Shown here in pieces: positions 1-9,731 of a stretch of 64,000 nt of DNA. Positions within the stretch are counted from its first letter, which is position 1. The number at the start of each line of letters is the position of its first letter. The DNA comes from Prochloron sp965198675 (GTDB lineage Bacteria; Cyanobacteriota; Cyanobacteriia; Cyanobacteriales; Prochloraceae), in the NCBI GenBank assembly GCA_965198675.1, contig OZ240666.1:1426001-1490000 (forward strand). Reading direction: 5' to 3'. The notes below the pieces were generated by a model. That model did not search any database. It had not been told where the DNA came from and saw only the letters and a program-made list of their open reading frames with translations. The position numbers and the translations under genes were made by a program.

Positions 1-1
1 C

Positions 2-3000
2 CTGACCACAGCATCATGGGAGAGTAAGATAAAAAATCACTTCCTCTCCTCAAGAATAAAGGAAGTGGAGTTTCTGAGTACGGATACTGTTGCCAATAAT
101 CGAGCCGATGAATGGGTCCAACCAGCGATCGCCGACGATACCCTCGCTTTCCTGCAATACACTAGCGGTTCCACGGGTAAACCCAAAGGGGTGATGGTAA
201 CTCATGGTAATTTAGTCCACAACTCATCCCTCATCAAAAAATTTTTTCAACACTCTCCTGACTCTGTAGCTGTTTCTTGGTTACCCCCCTACCACGATAT
301 GGGATTAATTGGGGGCATTATGGCATCAGTATATATTGGTAATTCTACAGTGCTAATGTCCCCCATCTCCTTTCTTCAACGCCCTCTACGGTGGTTGGAA
401 GCTATTTCTCGTTACCAAGCTACTACTAGCGGTGGTCCTAATTTCGCCTACGAACTTTGTGTCAATCAAGTTATTGCACAACCAAGTAAAATCCAAGGAC
501 TGGATCTGAGTAATTGGGATTTGGCTTTTTCTGGGGCTGAACCTGTTCGCGCTGCAACTCTGGAACGGTTTGCTGCTACCTTCGGAAATTGTGGCTTTCG
601 TAAAGAGGCTTTTTACCCCTGCTATGGTATGGCGGAAACCACTCTCATGGTTTCCGGGGGTTTGAAAGGGGCAAATCCAGTTGTGAAAACAGTCTCCTCC
701 TCTGCACTTGCTCAAAATAAGGTGTCGGATAATAGGTCAGCAGGAGTACAAACCTTTGTAGGTTGCGGCAAAACTGCATCGGATCAGCAGATTGTCATTG
801 TTAATCCTGATACCTTCAGCCCTTGTTCCGACTCGGAAATCGGGGAAATCTGGGTTAAAGGGAAAAGTGTCGCTAGGGGGTATTGGCAAAAACCAGAGCA
901 GACGCAGGAGACTTTCCGGGCGCATTTAAAGACAGAGGATGGGAGTTATCTGCGCACCGGGGATTTGGGCTTTTTAGCAGATGGAGAACTTTTCGTCACC
1001 GGTAGAATCAAGGATTTGATTATTATCAGGGGGAGAAATCACTATCCTCAGGATATCGAATTAACGGTAGAAAATAGCCATCCTGCTTTACTTCCTAATT
1101 GCTGTGGGGCTTTTGCAGTGGAGATGGAAGACTCAGAAGGGTTGGCGATCGCAATTGAAGTCAAGCGCACTTATCTACGGAAACTGGAGGAGGAATCAGT
1201 TATTGATGCTATCCGTAAAGCAGTAGTAGAACATCACGAAGTGCAACCCGTAGCCGTACTGCTGCTGAAAACTGGTAGTATTCCCAAAACCTCCAGTGGG
1301 AAAATTCAGCGCCATGCTTGTTTGGCAGGGTTTACTGATGGAACTTTGAGTATAGTAGCACAGTGGAAGCAAAATGGAGAAGTTGAGAATAGGGAGACTG
1401 GATCCACCCCCATCCCCTCCTGGGAGGGGAGAAGAGGGGTGGGTGCGCCCCTACAACCAGCCTCGGGAAACAGTTCTATTGCAACTTGGTTAAGAGAACA
1501 TATTGCCCAGAAAGTGGGGATTTCCCCAGCATCGGTGGATTTGGAGACACCTTTTGCAAGCTATGGTTTAGATTCTATGGCAGCAGTAAGGCTATCTGGG
1601 GAACTAGAAGACTGGTTAGGATGTAAACTGGCTCATACTTTGGCATATGATTACCCCACTATTGCTAGTTTGGCTAATTATTTGGCAAAACTGACAGGAA
1701 CCCACCCCTTCCCCCTCCCGGGAGGGGAACCGAGGGGGTGGGTACCCCACCACCCCCAGCATCCCTTTGGCCAAAGTGATGCTGGCTCTACCCCCGCCAA
1801 ATTTGCCATTATTGGTATTGGTTGTCGTTTCCCAGGAGCAAATAACCCGGAAGAATTTTGGCAGTTATTGAGGAACGGAAAAAGTGCTATTAGTCAGCGA
1901 GAGGGAGAATGGGGCGGTTTTCTAGAGGGAGTGGATTTATTTGATGCCCAATTTTTCCGCATCAGGGAACCAGAAGCAGAAAGAATGGACCCCCAGCAAC
2001 GTCTTCTGTTGGAAGTCAGCTACGAGGCTTTAGAAAATGCTTTAATTCCAGTAGAAACCTTAGCAGGAAGTTCCACCGGAGTCTTTATTGGGATTAGTAG
2101 TAATGACTATAGCCGCTTTCAGTCAGGGGATGAGACCCACATTTACAAGGCGACGGGAAACGCCCATAGTATAGCTGCTAATCGCCTATCCTACTACTTC
2201 GATTTCCGTGGACCTTCTTTAGCAGTGGATACCGCCTGCTCTTCTTCTCTAGTAGCAATCCATTTAGCCTGCCAAAGTCTCAGGTATGGGGAGTGCGATT
2301 TGGCCATCGCAGGAGGAGTGAATCTGATTTTATCATCGGAACTAACTCGCAGTTTTGCAGCAGCGGGTATGATGGCAAAAGATGGTCGCTGCAAAACTTT
2401 TGATGCTAGTGCTGACGGTTATGTGCGGGGAGAAGGCTGCGGCGTGGCTGTACTAAAGCCTTTAGAGAGGGCGATCGCCGACAGGGATAATATCCTAGCT
2501 GTTATTGAAGGCTCCTCTGTGAACCAAGACGGGCGGAGCAACGGTTTGACGGCTCCCAATGGTCCCGCACAGCAAGCTGTGCTGCGCCGAGCACTCCGCA
2601 ATGCTGGGGTAAGTGGGGCAGAAATTAGCTATTTGGAAGCCCACGGTACCGGGACTTCTCTAGGAGACCCCATAGAAGTAAATTCTTTGAAAGCGATACT
2701 AACCCAAGACCGTTCCACGAGCTTGTGGTTGGGTTCGGTGAAAACCAATATCGGTCATTTGGAAGCAGCGGCGGGTATTGCGGGTTTGATTAAAGTTGTC
2801 CTCTCTCTACAACATGAAGAAATTCCGCCTCATTTGAATTTTCAAGAACTAAATCCTCTCATCGATCTGAGCGATGAGAGGATTCGCATCCCTATTTCGA
2901 TTCAACCCTGGATCAACAACTCAAAACCCCGCCGGGCTGGCATTAGTTCCTTCGGTTTCGGTGGGACTAATGCTCATGTTATTTGTTCTGAAGGGAATCG

Positions 3001-6000
3001 TCTCTCGGGAGAGGGGAGGGGTGAGGGGTACCACATTTTGACTCTTTCAGCGTCTACCGAGCCAGCTTTAAGGGAATTAGTTAAAAATTATGAAGGATAC
3101 TTAAAGGAAAACCAGGGCGTATCTAGAGGAGATGTTTGTTACGGTAGTAATATTGGGCGATCCCACTTCAATCATCGTCTAGCAGTGGTAGGGACTTCCA
3201 CTGAGGAATTGAGGGAAAAACTGGCAGGTAGAGGACCAAGGCTTGCGCCCCGCCCTAATAACAAAAAAGTATCCTTCTTATTTACAGGTCAAGGCTCACA
3301 GTATAAAGGTATGGGGAAGAAATTGTATAAAACCCAGCCAATCTTTGCAGCTGCATTGGAGCGCTGTGCAGAAATTCTCCAACCTCACTTAGAAACACGC
3401 CTTTTGTCCCTACTGTATTCAGAAGGTGCAGAAAGTAAGATAAACGAAACAGCCTTTACCCAACCAGCCCTATTTGCCTTAGAATACGCCTTAACTCAGT
3501 TATGGATATCCTGGGGCATTTACCCAGCTTTAGTGATGGGGCACAGCGTGGGGGAATACGTGGCAGCCTGTATCGCCGGGGTATTCAGCCTGGAAGATGG
3601 TCTGAAATTAATTGCGGCACGGGGAAGGTTGATGGAAAAAACACCATTAGGTACAATGGTGGCAGTGTTGGCAGATGAAATAACTGTCAGAAGGGTAATT
3701 AGACAGTTTGGGGAAGATATGGCGATCTGGGGGTGGGGCACTAAGGTGCCCCACCCGCCAGATCTGTTACCACAGATCGCCGCTATAAACGGACCTGAGA
3801 GTATAGTTATTTCCGGTGCAAGAGAGGTTATAAAAGAAGCGATCGCAGCATTCAAAGGAGCAGGTATCAAAACGAAGCAGTTAAAGGTTTCCGGTGCTTT
3901 TCACTCTCCCTTGATGAAACCGATCCTGGCAGAATTTGCTACTATAGCTAAACAGGTTACTTATTCCCCACCACACCTAGATATTGTTTCTAATCTAACA
4001 GGAAAATTAGCAACCGCTGACATAGCCACACCAGAGTATTGGGTCAAGCACTTAGAAAGTCCAGTTAAATTTGCTGATTCCATGGAGTTCTTGGGAGAAC
4101 AGGGTTATGAAATATTCCTGGAAATAGGGCCAAAACCTACTCTTTTAGGTATGGGACGCCAATGTTTGTCTGAAAACACTGGGTTGTGGTTACCCAGTTT
4201 GCGTCCCCAAGATAGAGATTCCCAAACCATACTGTCAAGTTTAGCAGCCTTATACGAAGCTGGAATTACAATAGATTGGTCTGGGTTTCACAAGGATTAT
4301 AAAGGTTCCTGCCCTGTCTTACCTACCTATCCTTTTCAGCGACAGCGCTATTGGTATGAAAATAACCGCAGATGGACGCAGATTATTGCGAAGCAACCGC
4401 CTTTGGCGTCCGCGAATAAATACAGATATTCTAAAAATTGGCTCTATGAAGTAGAATGGAGACGTTTAGATCTATTCCCTACACTCAATACTTCAAATCG
4501 TACCCCCGGAGGATTTTGGTTGATTTTTGCAGATATGGGAGGTGTAGGGGAAGAAATAGCTAAACAACGCCAAAAAGAGGGCGATAGCTGTTTGCTAGTT
4601 TACCCTGGTACTAGAAGAGAGGGAACGGATAAGCAAATAGTTAACCCAGAAAACAGAGAAGATTTTCAACGTCTTTTCCACACAATATCCCCCCAAGGAC
4701 AATCTATCCATATTATTCATCTCTGGAATTTAGATGCTAGTGATGAGGATAATGTTTCTGTGGAGGGGATCCAGAAGAGTCTTGTGAGTGGTTGTGGGAG
4801 CCTTTTGCATTTAGTTCAAACCCTCGTAAGTAAAGAAGTACAGTCTTCTCTGTGGTTGGTGACTAGGGGAAGTCAACCTGTAGGATTCGGTTTTAGGTCA
4901 CCTACAGGAGTACCACAAGCTTCCAGTTGGGGACTGGGTAAGGCGATCGCCCTAGAACACCCAGAAATATGGGGTGGTATGATAGATTTACCCCCAACAA
5001 GGTCACAAAATGAAGCACAACTAATATTTAAAGAGATTGTAGGGGCCCACAACCATAAAGAAAACAAAATTGCCTTCCGTGAGGGTATTCGTTATGTACC
5101 TCGTCTCGTACCCCATCACCTCGGGGGCGGGGTTTTCCCGCCCCTACAAAAACCCAAAAACATTACTTATTTAATTACAGGGGGATTAGGGGCATTGGGA
5201 TTGAAAGTAGCCCAATGGTTAGGAAAACAAGGAGCCAAACATTTAGTATTGTTAGGACGCAATTCCCCAAGGTCAACAGCCACCACCACGATCCGCGCCT
5301 TAGAACAAGCAGGGGTTGAGGTAACCATAGCAAGAGGGGATGTGTCACGGTGTGAAGAATTAGAACGGGTACTGGTAGATATAAAATCCAACCTGCCCCC
5401 CTTAAAAGGAATAATTCACGCTGCGGGAATCCTCCATGACGGTTTAGTGCATAACTTAGACTTCTCGAGCTTTGAGAAGGTTATGGCACCAAAAGTGCTG
5501 GGTTCTTGGCATTTGCACCAGTTAACCCAAGACCTGGATCTGGACTTCTTCGTCATGTTTTCCTCAGCTGCCTCCTTGCTCGGTTCCCCAGGACAGGGAA
5601 ACTATGGTGCTGCTAACGCTTTCATGGACTCCCTCGCTCATTATCGCCGCTTTAAAGGGATGGCAGCATTAACCATTAATTGGGGACCTTTTGCTCATGG
5701 CATGGCGGTTGAGGCTAATTTGAATACTCTAGGATTGGATTTAATCGAGCCAGAATCAGGATTAGAAGTACTGGGTTCCTTGCTACAGCAGCAAGCGCCA
5801 GCCCAAATAGGGGTGTTAGCAGTAGAATGGAACAAGTTGGCTAGTAGATTTTCCAACTCACCATCCCCTTTCTTCCAGGAAGTCTTACCTTCCCCAACAG
5901 AAGGGAACATTTCATCAGATTCCCTATTTGCTGATTTACTAGCCATGGAATCGGGAGAAAGGCTGGAATTTTTAACCTCCCATTTACAAATAGCTATTGC

Positions 6001-7954
6001 AGGTATCCTGGGAATCAAAAAGGAGCAACTTTCCCCCACAGACAATCTGTTGGAACTGGGCATGGACTCCCTCATGGTCATGGAAGCAATCAATCAGCTC
6101 AAAGGGGATTTGCAATTAATGCTCTACCCCCGGGAATTTTACGAGCGACCCCAGCTAGGTGTACTGGCTAGATATCTCAACCTTGAATTTGCAAGAACTC
6201 ACAACCCCTCCCCATCCCCCCATCTCCCCATCCCCCCATCTCCCATTGTTTTTATCCTTTCCAGTCCCCGGAGTGGTTCTACCTTACTCAGGGTAATGCT
6301 AGCGGGACACCCAGCCTTGTTATCACCCCCCGAGTTACACCTCTTACCTTTCTCTACCATGGCAGAGAGGAGCCAGGAATTAGCTATTTCTCACTTAGGG
6401 GAAGGACTGGAACGCGCTCTCATGGAGTTAAAAGGTATCAATGGGGTGGAAAGTCAAGAGTTAGTGAATGACTTAGTGCAGAAAAACGCTTCCATTTCGG
6501 AAGTATATGATTTATTGCAGCAACTAGCAGGAGACAGGATATTAGTGGATAAGTCTCCCACTTATGCTAGCAGTAGAGAAACCTTAGAGCGAGCCGAACA
6601 GTTATTTCCCCAAGCCAAATATATTCATTTAGTGCGACATCCCTATGGAGTCATCGAGTCCTTTACCCGTATGAGGATGGAAAAACTAGTGGGTACTGGG
6701 GAAGAGAATGGAGAGAAATTAGCCACTCAGATATGGGGAGAGGGAAATGATAATATCCTGGACTTCTTAGGGAAAATAGACAGGGAACGGCATTACCAAG
6801 TTCGTTATGAAGAGCTAGTAGCCCAACCCCAGAGAGTCATGGAAGGTGTGTGTCAGTTTTTAGATATTCCCTTCCATAGTGGTGTCTTAGAGCCCTACCA
6901 AGGGGAGCGAATGACCGATGGTATCCACCAAAATTCCCTCTCTTTGGGAGATCCCAACTTTCTGAACCACAACAAAATTGACTCAGAACTGGGAGCCGCT
7001 TGGCGAAAAGTCAAGCTACAGAACCCACTAGGAAAATTAGCCAGGAAAGTAGCCCTAACCCTGGGTTATGACTTACCCCAAGAAACCCCAGAGTCCAACC
7101 GGGAAAACCAGTCCATGGGAGAAACAGTCCTAGACGCCCGAGGCATGAAGATATGCCTCTGTAGCTGGGGCCCGGCAGATGGACCTTTAGTGCTCTGTCT
7201 CCATGGTATTCTCGAACAAGGAGCAGCTTGGTCAGAAGTGGCCATTCGTTTAGCCCAAAAAGGCTATCACGTCATTGCTCCAGACTTCCGGGGACACGGA
7301 CGTTCCGCTCACGTAGGTAAAGGGAGTTCCTATAACTTGTTGGACTTATTAGGGGATATAGACGCCATAGTAGAAAAATTAGCAGATAGAGCATTTACCT
7401 TAGTAGGACATTCCCTGGGTTCCGTAGTAGCTGCCATTTTCGCCAGTATCCGTCCTCAGAAAGTGAGAGACTTAGTCCTAGTGGAAACCATCCTGCCCTC
7501 AGATGGTAATACTGAAGAGACAGCCCAACAGTTAGCCACTCACCTAGACTACCTCGCAAATGTGCCCCAACACCCCGTCTTCCCCAATGTTGAGGCAGCT
7601 GCCGATCGCCTACGCCAAGCTACCCCTGCCTTATCCCCCTCCTTAGCCATGCTCCTAGCTAAAAGAATTACCGAACCCTGTCCCGGAGGAGTGCGTTGGC
7701 GCTGGGCACCCCTGTTGCGGACTCGTGCAGGGATTGGATTTAATGGCATTGGCAAATCCAAATACCTGGGTTTATTGAAACGCATTAGAGTACCTATTAC
7801 CCTAGTTTATGGGGAACTTAGTAACTTTAATCGCCAAGAAGACTTAGCCCAGCAGCAAAAAGCAATGCCCAAAGCCAGGCGAGTTACTCTTACAGGAGGA
7901 CATAATCTCCATTTAGAAGTACCCTCAGACTTAGCTCGCATCATCGTACCGTAG
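2..7954 (+). CDS. ols: Olefin synthase, type I polyketide synthase (5' end outside window)
   Basis: Converts a fatty acid to a terminal alkene: activation, one malonyl extension, ketoreduction, sulfation, then thioesterase-driven decarboxylative elimination. The frame is open to base 2; the GTG at 65 is not the start, because the fatty acyl-AMP ligase (FAAL) domain begins upstream. Numbering residues from that GTG: FAAL (TSGSTGKPKG near 33), ACP1 (Ser504 in YGLDSM), KS (Cys725 in DTACSSS), AT (Ser1161 in GHSVGEY), KR (TGGLGALG near 1704), ACP2 (Ser2002 in GMDSLM), sulfotransferase (SSPRSGSTLLR near 2065) and thioesterase (Ser2450 in GHSLGS). This is the exact domain order of cyanobacterial Ols, related to CurM. 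Several linkers, and the AT core, contain short proline/glycine-rich inserts encoded by palindromic DNA. Confidence 0.95.
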   Translation: MTTASWESKIKNHFLSSRIKEVEFLSTDTVANNRADEWVQPAIADDTLAFLQYTSGSTGKPKGVMVTHGNLVHNSSLIKKFFQHSPDSVAVSWLPPYHDMGLIGGIMASVYIGNSTVLMSPISFLQRPLRWLEAISRYQATTSGGPNFAYELCVNQVIAQPSKIQGLDLSNWDLAFSGAEPVRAATLERFAATFGNCGFRKEAFYPCYGMAETTLMVSGGLKGANPVVKTVSSSALAQNKVSDNRSAGVQTFVGCGKTASDQQIVIVNPDTFSPCSDSEIGEIWVKGKSVARGYWQKPEQTQETFRAHLKTEDGSYLRTGDLGFLADGELFVTGRIKDLIIIRGRNHYPQDIELTVENSHPALLPNCCGAFAVEMEDSEGLAIAIEVKRTYLRKLEEESVIDAIRKAVVEHHEVQPVAVLLLKTGSIPKTSSGKIQRHACLAGFTDGTLSIVAQWKQNGEVENRETGSTPIPSWEGRRGVGAPLQPASGNSSIATWLREHIAQKVGISPASVDLETPFASYGLDSMAAVRLSGELEDWLGCKLAHTLAYDYPTIASLANYLAKLTGTHPFPLPGGEPRGWVPHHPQHPFGQSDAGSTPAKFAIIGIGCRFPGANNPEEFWQLLRNGKSAISQREGEWGGFLEGVDLFDAQFFRIREPEAERMDPQQRLLLEVSYEALENALIPVETLAGSSTGVFIGISSNDYSRFQSGDETHIYKATGNAHSIAANRLSYYFDFRGPSLAVDTACSSSLVAIHLACQSLRYGECDLAIAGGVNLILSSELTRSFAAAGMMAKDGRCKTFDASADGYVRGEGCGVAVLKPLERAIADRDNILAVIEGSSVNQDGRSNGLTAPNGPAQQAVLRRALRNAGVSGAEISYLEAHGTGTSLGDPIEVNSLKAILTQDRSTSLWLGSVKTNIGHLEAAAGIAGLIKVVLSLQHEEIPPHLNFQELNPLIDLSDERIRIPISIQPWINNSKPRRAGISSFGFGGTNAHVICSEGNRLSGEGRGEGYHILTLSASTEPALRELVKNYEGYLKENQGVSRGDVCYGSNIGRSHFNHRLAVVGTSTEELREKLAGRGPRLAPRPNNKKVSFLFTGQGSQYKGMGKKLYKTQPIFAAALERCAEILQPHLETRLLSLLYSEGAESKINETAFTQPALFALEYALTQLWISWGIYPALVMGHSVGEYVAACIAGVFSLEDGLKLIAARGRLMEKTPLGTMVAVLADEITVRRVIRQFGEDMAIWGWGTKVPHPPDLLPQIAAINGPESIVISGAREVIKEAIAAFKGAGIKTKQLKVSGAFHSPLMKPILAEFATIAKQVTYSPPHLDIVSNLTGKLATADIATPEYWVKHLESPVKFADSMEFLGEQGYEIFLEIGPKPTLLGMGRQCLSENTGLWLPSLRPQDRDSQTILSSLAALYEAGITIDWSGFHKDYKGSCPVLPTYPFQRQRYWYENNRRWTQIIAKQPPLASANKYRYSKNWLYEVEWRRLDLFPTLNTSNRTPGGFWLIFADMGGVGEEIAKQRQKEGDSCLLVYPGTRREGTDKQIVNPENREDFQRLFHTISPQGQSIHIIHLWNLDASDEDNVSVEGIQKSLVSGCGSLLHLVQTLVSKEVQSSLWLVTRGSQPVGFGFRSPTGVPQASSWGLGKAIALEHPEIWGGMIDLPPTRSQNEAQLIFKEIVGAHNHKENKIAFREGIRYVPRLVPHHLGGGVFPPLQKPKNITYLITGGLGALGLKVAQWLGKQGAKHLVLLGRNSPRSTATTTIRALEQAGVEVTIARGDVSRCEELERVLVDIKSNLPPLKGIIHAAGILHDGLVHNLDFSSFEKVMAPKVLGSWHLHQLTQDLDLDFFVMFSSAASLLGSPGQGNYGAANAFMDSLAHYRRFKGMAALTINWGPFAHGMAVEANLNTLGLDLIEPESGLEVLGSLLQQQAPAQIGVLAVEWNKLASRFSNSPSPFFQEVLPSPTEGNISSDSLFADLLAMESGERLEFLTSHLQIAIAGILGIKKEQLSPTDNLLELGMDSLMVMEAINQLKGDLQLMLYPREFYERPQLGVLARYLNLEFARTHNPSPSPHLPIPPSPIVFILSSPRSGSTLLRVMLAGHPALLSPPELHLLPFSTMAERSQELAISHLGEGLERALMELKGINGVESQELVNDLVQKNASISEVYDLLQQLAGDRILVDKSPTYASSRETLERAEQLFPQAKYIHLVRHPYGVIESFTRMRMEKLVGTGEENGEKLATQIWGEGNDNILDFLGKIDRERHYQVRYEELVAQPQRVMEGVCQFLDIPFHSGVLEPYQGERMTDGIHQNSLSLGDPNFLNHNKIDSELGAAWRKVKLQNPLGKLARKVALTLGYDLPQETPESNRENQSMGETVLDARGMKICLCSWGPADGPLVLCLHGILEQGAAWSEVAIRLAQKGYHVIAPDFRGHGRSAHVGKGSSYNLLDLLGDIDAIVEKLADRAFTLVGHSLGSVVAAIFASIRPQKVRDLVLVETILPSDGNTEETAQQLATHLDYLANVPQHPVFPNVEAAADRLRQATPALSPSLAMLLAKRITEPCPGGVRWRWAPLLRTRAGIGFNGIGKSKYLGLLKRIRVPITLVYGELSNFNRQEDLAQQQKAMPKARRVTLTGGHNLHLEVPSDLARIIVP
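1404..1445. repeat. In-frame palindromic insert (ols, FAAL-ACP1 linker)
   Basis: A C-rich arm followed by a G-rich arm around CCTCCTGGGAGG forms a long hairpin. It is translated as TPIPSWEGRRGVG between FAAL and ACP1. Related copies lie at 1701-1743 and 19509-19552; 34160-34192 is a non-coding relative. Confidence 0.75.
1701..1743. repeat. In-frame palindromic insert (ols, ACP1-KS linker)
   Basis: Same family as 1404-1445: CCCACCCC arm, centre CCTCCCGGGAGG, GGGGGTGGG arm. Translated as THPFPLPGGEPRGWV in the linker between ACP1 and KS. Confidence 0.75.
3728..3778. repeat. 51-bp palindromic insertion inside a HIP1 site (ols AT domain)
   Basis: Removing 3728-3778 rejoins GCGATC to GCC and restores both a HIP1 octamer and the ordinary AT sequence MAIAAINGPES. 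The insert is exactly 51 bp (17 codons: WGWGTKVPHPPDLLPQI). It contains an 11-bp hairpin (GGGTGGGGCAC / GTGCCCCACCC) plus GATCTGT/ACAGATC, and is flanked by GATC on both sides (3724-3727, 3775-3778), as if duplicated on insertion. Confidence 0.8.
4386..4416. repeat. GCGAAGCAACCGCC / GGCGTCC repeat inside ols
   Basis: A short repeat shared with 11284-11340 (end of the Rpn-like gene) and 60357-60432 (intergenic). Here it is read in frame just after the AT domain. Confidence 0.6.
5123..5145. repeat. GC-rich palindrome in ols, before the KR Rossmann fold
   Basis: GGGGCGGG and CCCGCCCC form an 8-bp stem. It is read in frame as LGGGVFPPL in the segment just upstream of the NADPH-binding TGGLGALG motif. 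Confidence 0.6.
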
Positions 7955-8369
7955 ACGTAAGGATTCAGGTGTGTAAAATGAGCATAGAGGGCGATCGCTG
8001 TCAGCCTTATCAATCAAATAATACAGCAAATTGTAGTCCAATAATTATCAGCCCTAGAATATTGTTTGCTATATCTGAGGTAACCTTAGCAATTCTTAAC
8101 AAATCTAGCTTGACTTTGTCAAGCAATGTTGGTAGAGTATTAGCAGAATAAACTTTCCTTCGGGATTGCCATAGTGGATGCAGAGAGCAAACATGATGGG
8201 CTCCAAACCGCGGGCAAAGGGACACAATTACACTCCTCCTACGGTCGAATTTAGGTTCGATTCGGGTTTCACGCCCAGATTTGTGCAGTTTTGCTCAGAT
8301 TTTAGAAGGTGAGCCTTACCCAAAAATCAGATTCACATTGATTCCTACTGAAGTAAATTATGCTGAAGG
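7955..8369. other. Intergenic, no recognised gene
   Basis: About 415 bases between ols and the lipoprotein gene. A minus-strand frame of about 71 codons (8225-8010) is open and has a hydrophobic C-terminal third, but it matches no family I recognise and lacks a convincing start. One HIP1 site lies near 7991. No terminator hairpin is obvious directly after ols. Confidence 0.5.
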
Positions 8370-9257
8370 ATTAAAAAACCACGACAACTCACTTTAGCTA
8401 TCGTAGCATCAACATTTCTAATCGGTGGGTGTCAGACAACTAAGGAGTATGAGCAGCTAGCTCAGACTGGTAAGGATTATATTGAAGCCATGAATAGCCT
8501 CCTAGATGAGAGTGTTCGTATTACTGTCGATCATACCTCTGAAACTTTGATTTGGAGGGATCAGCGGGGTGAACCACTTGGTTTGGCGACTTATGATCAG
8601 CTTTCTGAAACAGATATAGAGTGGATAACACTTGTAGAAAGAATTCGAAGGCACAACCAACTCTTAATTGAATATTTCACCCTACTGGGAGATTTAGCAA
8701 CTTCTGATACACCAGAAGGAGCACAAGAATCAATTAATAATGTTGCCGAAACATTGGTAGGTGTAGGTGAAGACCTAAAACCTCTTGTTCCAAAGCTTGG
8801 TGAAATTACACAACTCATAGTTAGTAGTCAAATTAGAGGGGCTTTGAGAGATGAGCTAGAGCAGCGTAAAGATGTCATTCAATATGAGTTGGCGTTACAA
8901 GAATTGCTGCTTGCGAAACTGGCTGAACAACTTAAAGGTCGTTTGACTGAAACTAGAGAGTTTAAAGAGACTCGGTTAATAAAACCTCGTCTTCTTGCTC
9001 CGGGACCTATGGATATAGATAAACAACAGGACTGGATTGACGAACGTAGAACAGTACTTTCGTCGCAAACAACAGCGGAGCAGCTTATAAAAGCCAAAGA
9101 CGCATCTACTAAGTTCAGGGAACTATTTGAACGGTTTGTCGAAGGCGGTTTAACAACTTCGCGAATCAACGCTTTTTTAGATGATATCGATGTGATTCTA
9201 GAAATTATCGAATCGAGCAAAAATTTGCAGAGTGACTCTACCCCAGAAGAACAATAA
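8370..9257 (+). CDS. Putative lipoprotein with missing conventional start
   Basis: The only conventional start is ATG 8490, but the frame upstream encodes a clear lipoprotein signal: IKKPRQ, then TLAIVASTFLIGGC with lipobox IGGC (Cys at 8430). The frame closes at a TGA at 8364, so the first usable codon is ATT at 8370, with AAGGA touching it. Either a rare ATT start is used or an ATG has mutated. From ATG 8490 the protein is 255 aa, helical, acidic and unrecognised; from ATT it is 295 aa. The next gene follows after 27 bases and may be in the same operon. Function unknown. Confidence 0.55.
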   Translation: MKKPRQLTLAIVASTFLIGGCQTTKEYEQLAQTGKDYIEAMNSLLDESVRITVDHTSETLIWRDQRGEPLGLATYDQLSETDIEWITLVERIRRHNQLLIEYFTLLGDLATSDTPEGAQESINNVAETLVGVGEDLKPLVPKLGEITQLIVSSQIRGALRDELEQRKDVIQYELALQELLLAKLAEQLKGRLTETREFKETRLIKPRLLAPGPMDIDKQQDWIDERRTVLSSQTTAEQLIKAKDASTKFRELFERFVEGGLTTSRINAFLDDIDVILEIIESSKNLQSDSTPEEQ

Positions 9258-9284
9258 CCAGCTATACATGGAGGAATATACGTT

Positions 9285-9731
9285 ATGACACTCACTTACA
9301 CTGAAGCGCAAAATCTGATTGCTCAATCTCTAGAGCAGCAAGAGAAAATCAAAGACAAGTTTAAAGAAGTTGGGCCAGAAATTTTTAATCAAAAAACTTT
9401 AGAGTCAGAACAACTTGCCGTCGACTATTCCTACTGTTTTACCAAAAATTTGGTTGCGATTAGGAAGCTAGAATATGCCCAAATTCGACTTATCTTAGAA
9501 AAAATGAATCAAAATGAGGAGGAACTAAAAAAGGGAATTGAAAATCTGGAGAATGTAATTGAAGAGAGGGTTGCTCTAGTTGAGAGAATCCTAGACAGCT
9601 TAGATCAGCCAGATCCATCTATCGATGAGCAACGTGCTCAAGAAGCTGAGGATAGGATCAAAGCTTATGATGCTGATAAACTAGGAGGAATCCCAGCAGA
9701 CAATGTATTTCAGAAGTATCAAAAACCTTGA
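9285..9731 (+). CDS. Coiled-coil protein fused to an addiction-module antitoxin tail
   Basis: 148 aa. Residues 1 to about 90 are a helical, Glu/Lys-rich segment of unknown identity. From about residue 92 (ERVALVERILDSLDQ) to the end (AYDADKLGGIPADNVF) the sequence matches the short Unstab_antitox-type addiction-module antitoxins, which are normally stand-alone proteins of 70-80 aa. Its TGA stop overlaps the TTG start of a ParE-type toxin, the usual antitoxin-toxin order. I infer that a deletion joined an upstream gene to the antitoxin. The Shine-Dalgarno GGAGG lies at about 9270. Confidence 0.6.
   Translation: MTLTYTEAQNLIAQSLEQQEKIKDKFKEVGPEIFNQKTLESEQLAVDYSYCFTKNLVAIRKLEYAQIRLILEKMNQNEEELKKGIENLENVIEERVALVERILDSLDQPDPSIDEQRAQEAEDRIKAYDADKLGGIPADNVFQKYQKP

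Noticed and set aside
8010..8225. Minus-strand 71-codon ORF after ols
   Set aside because: No recognisable family, weak start; left as intergenic note.
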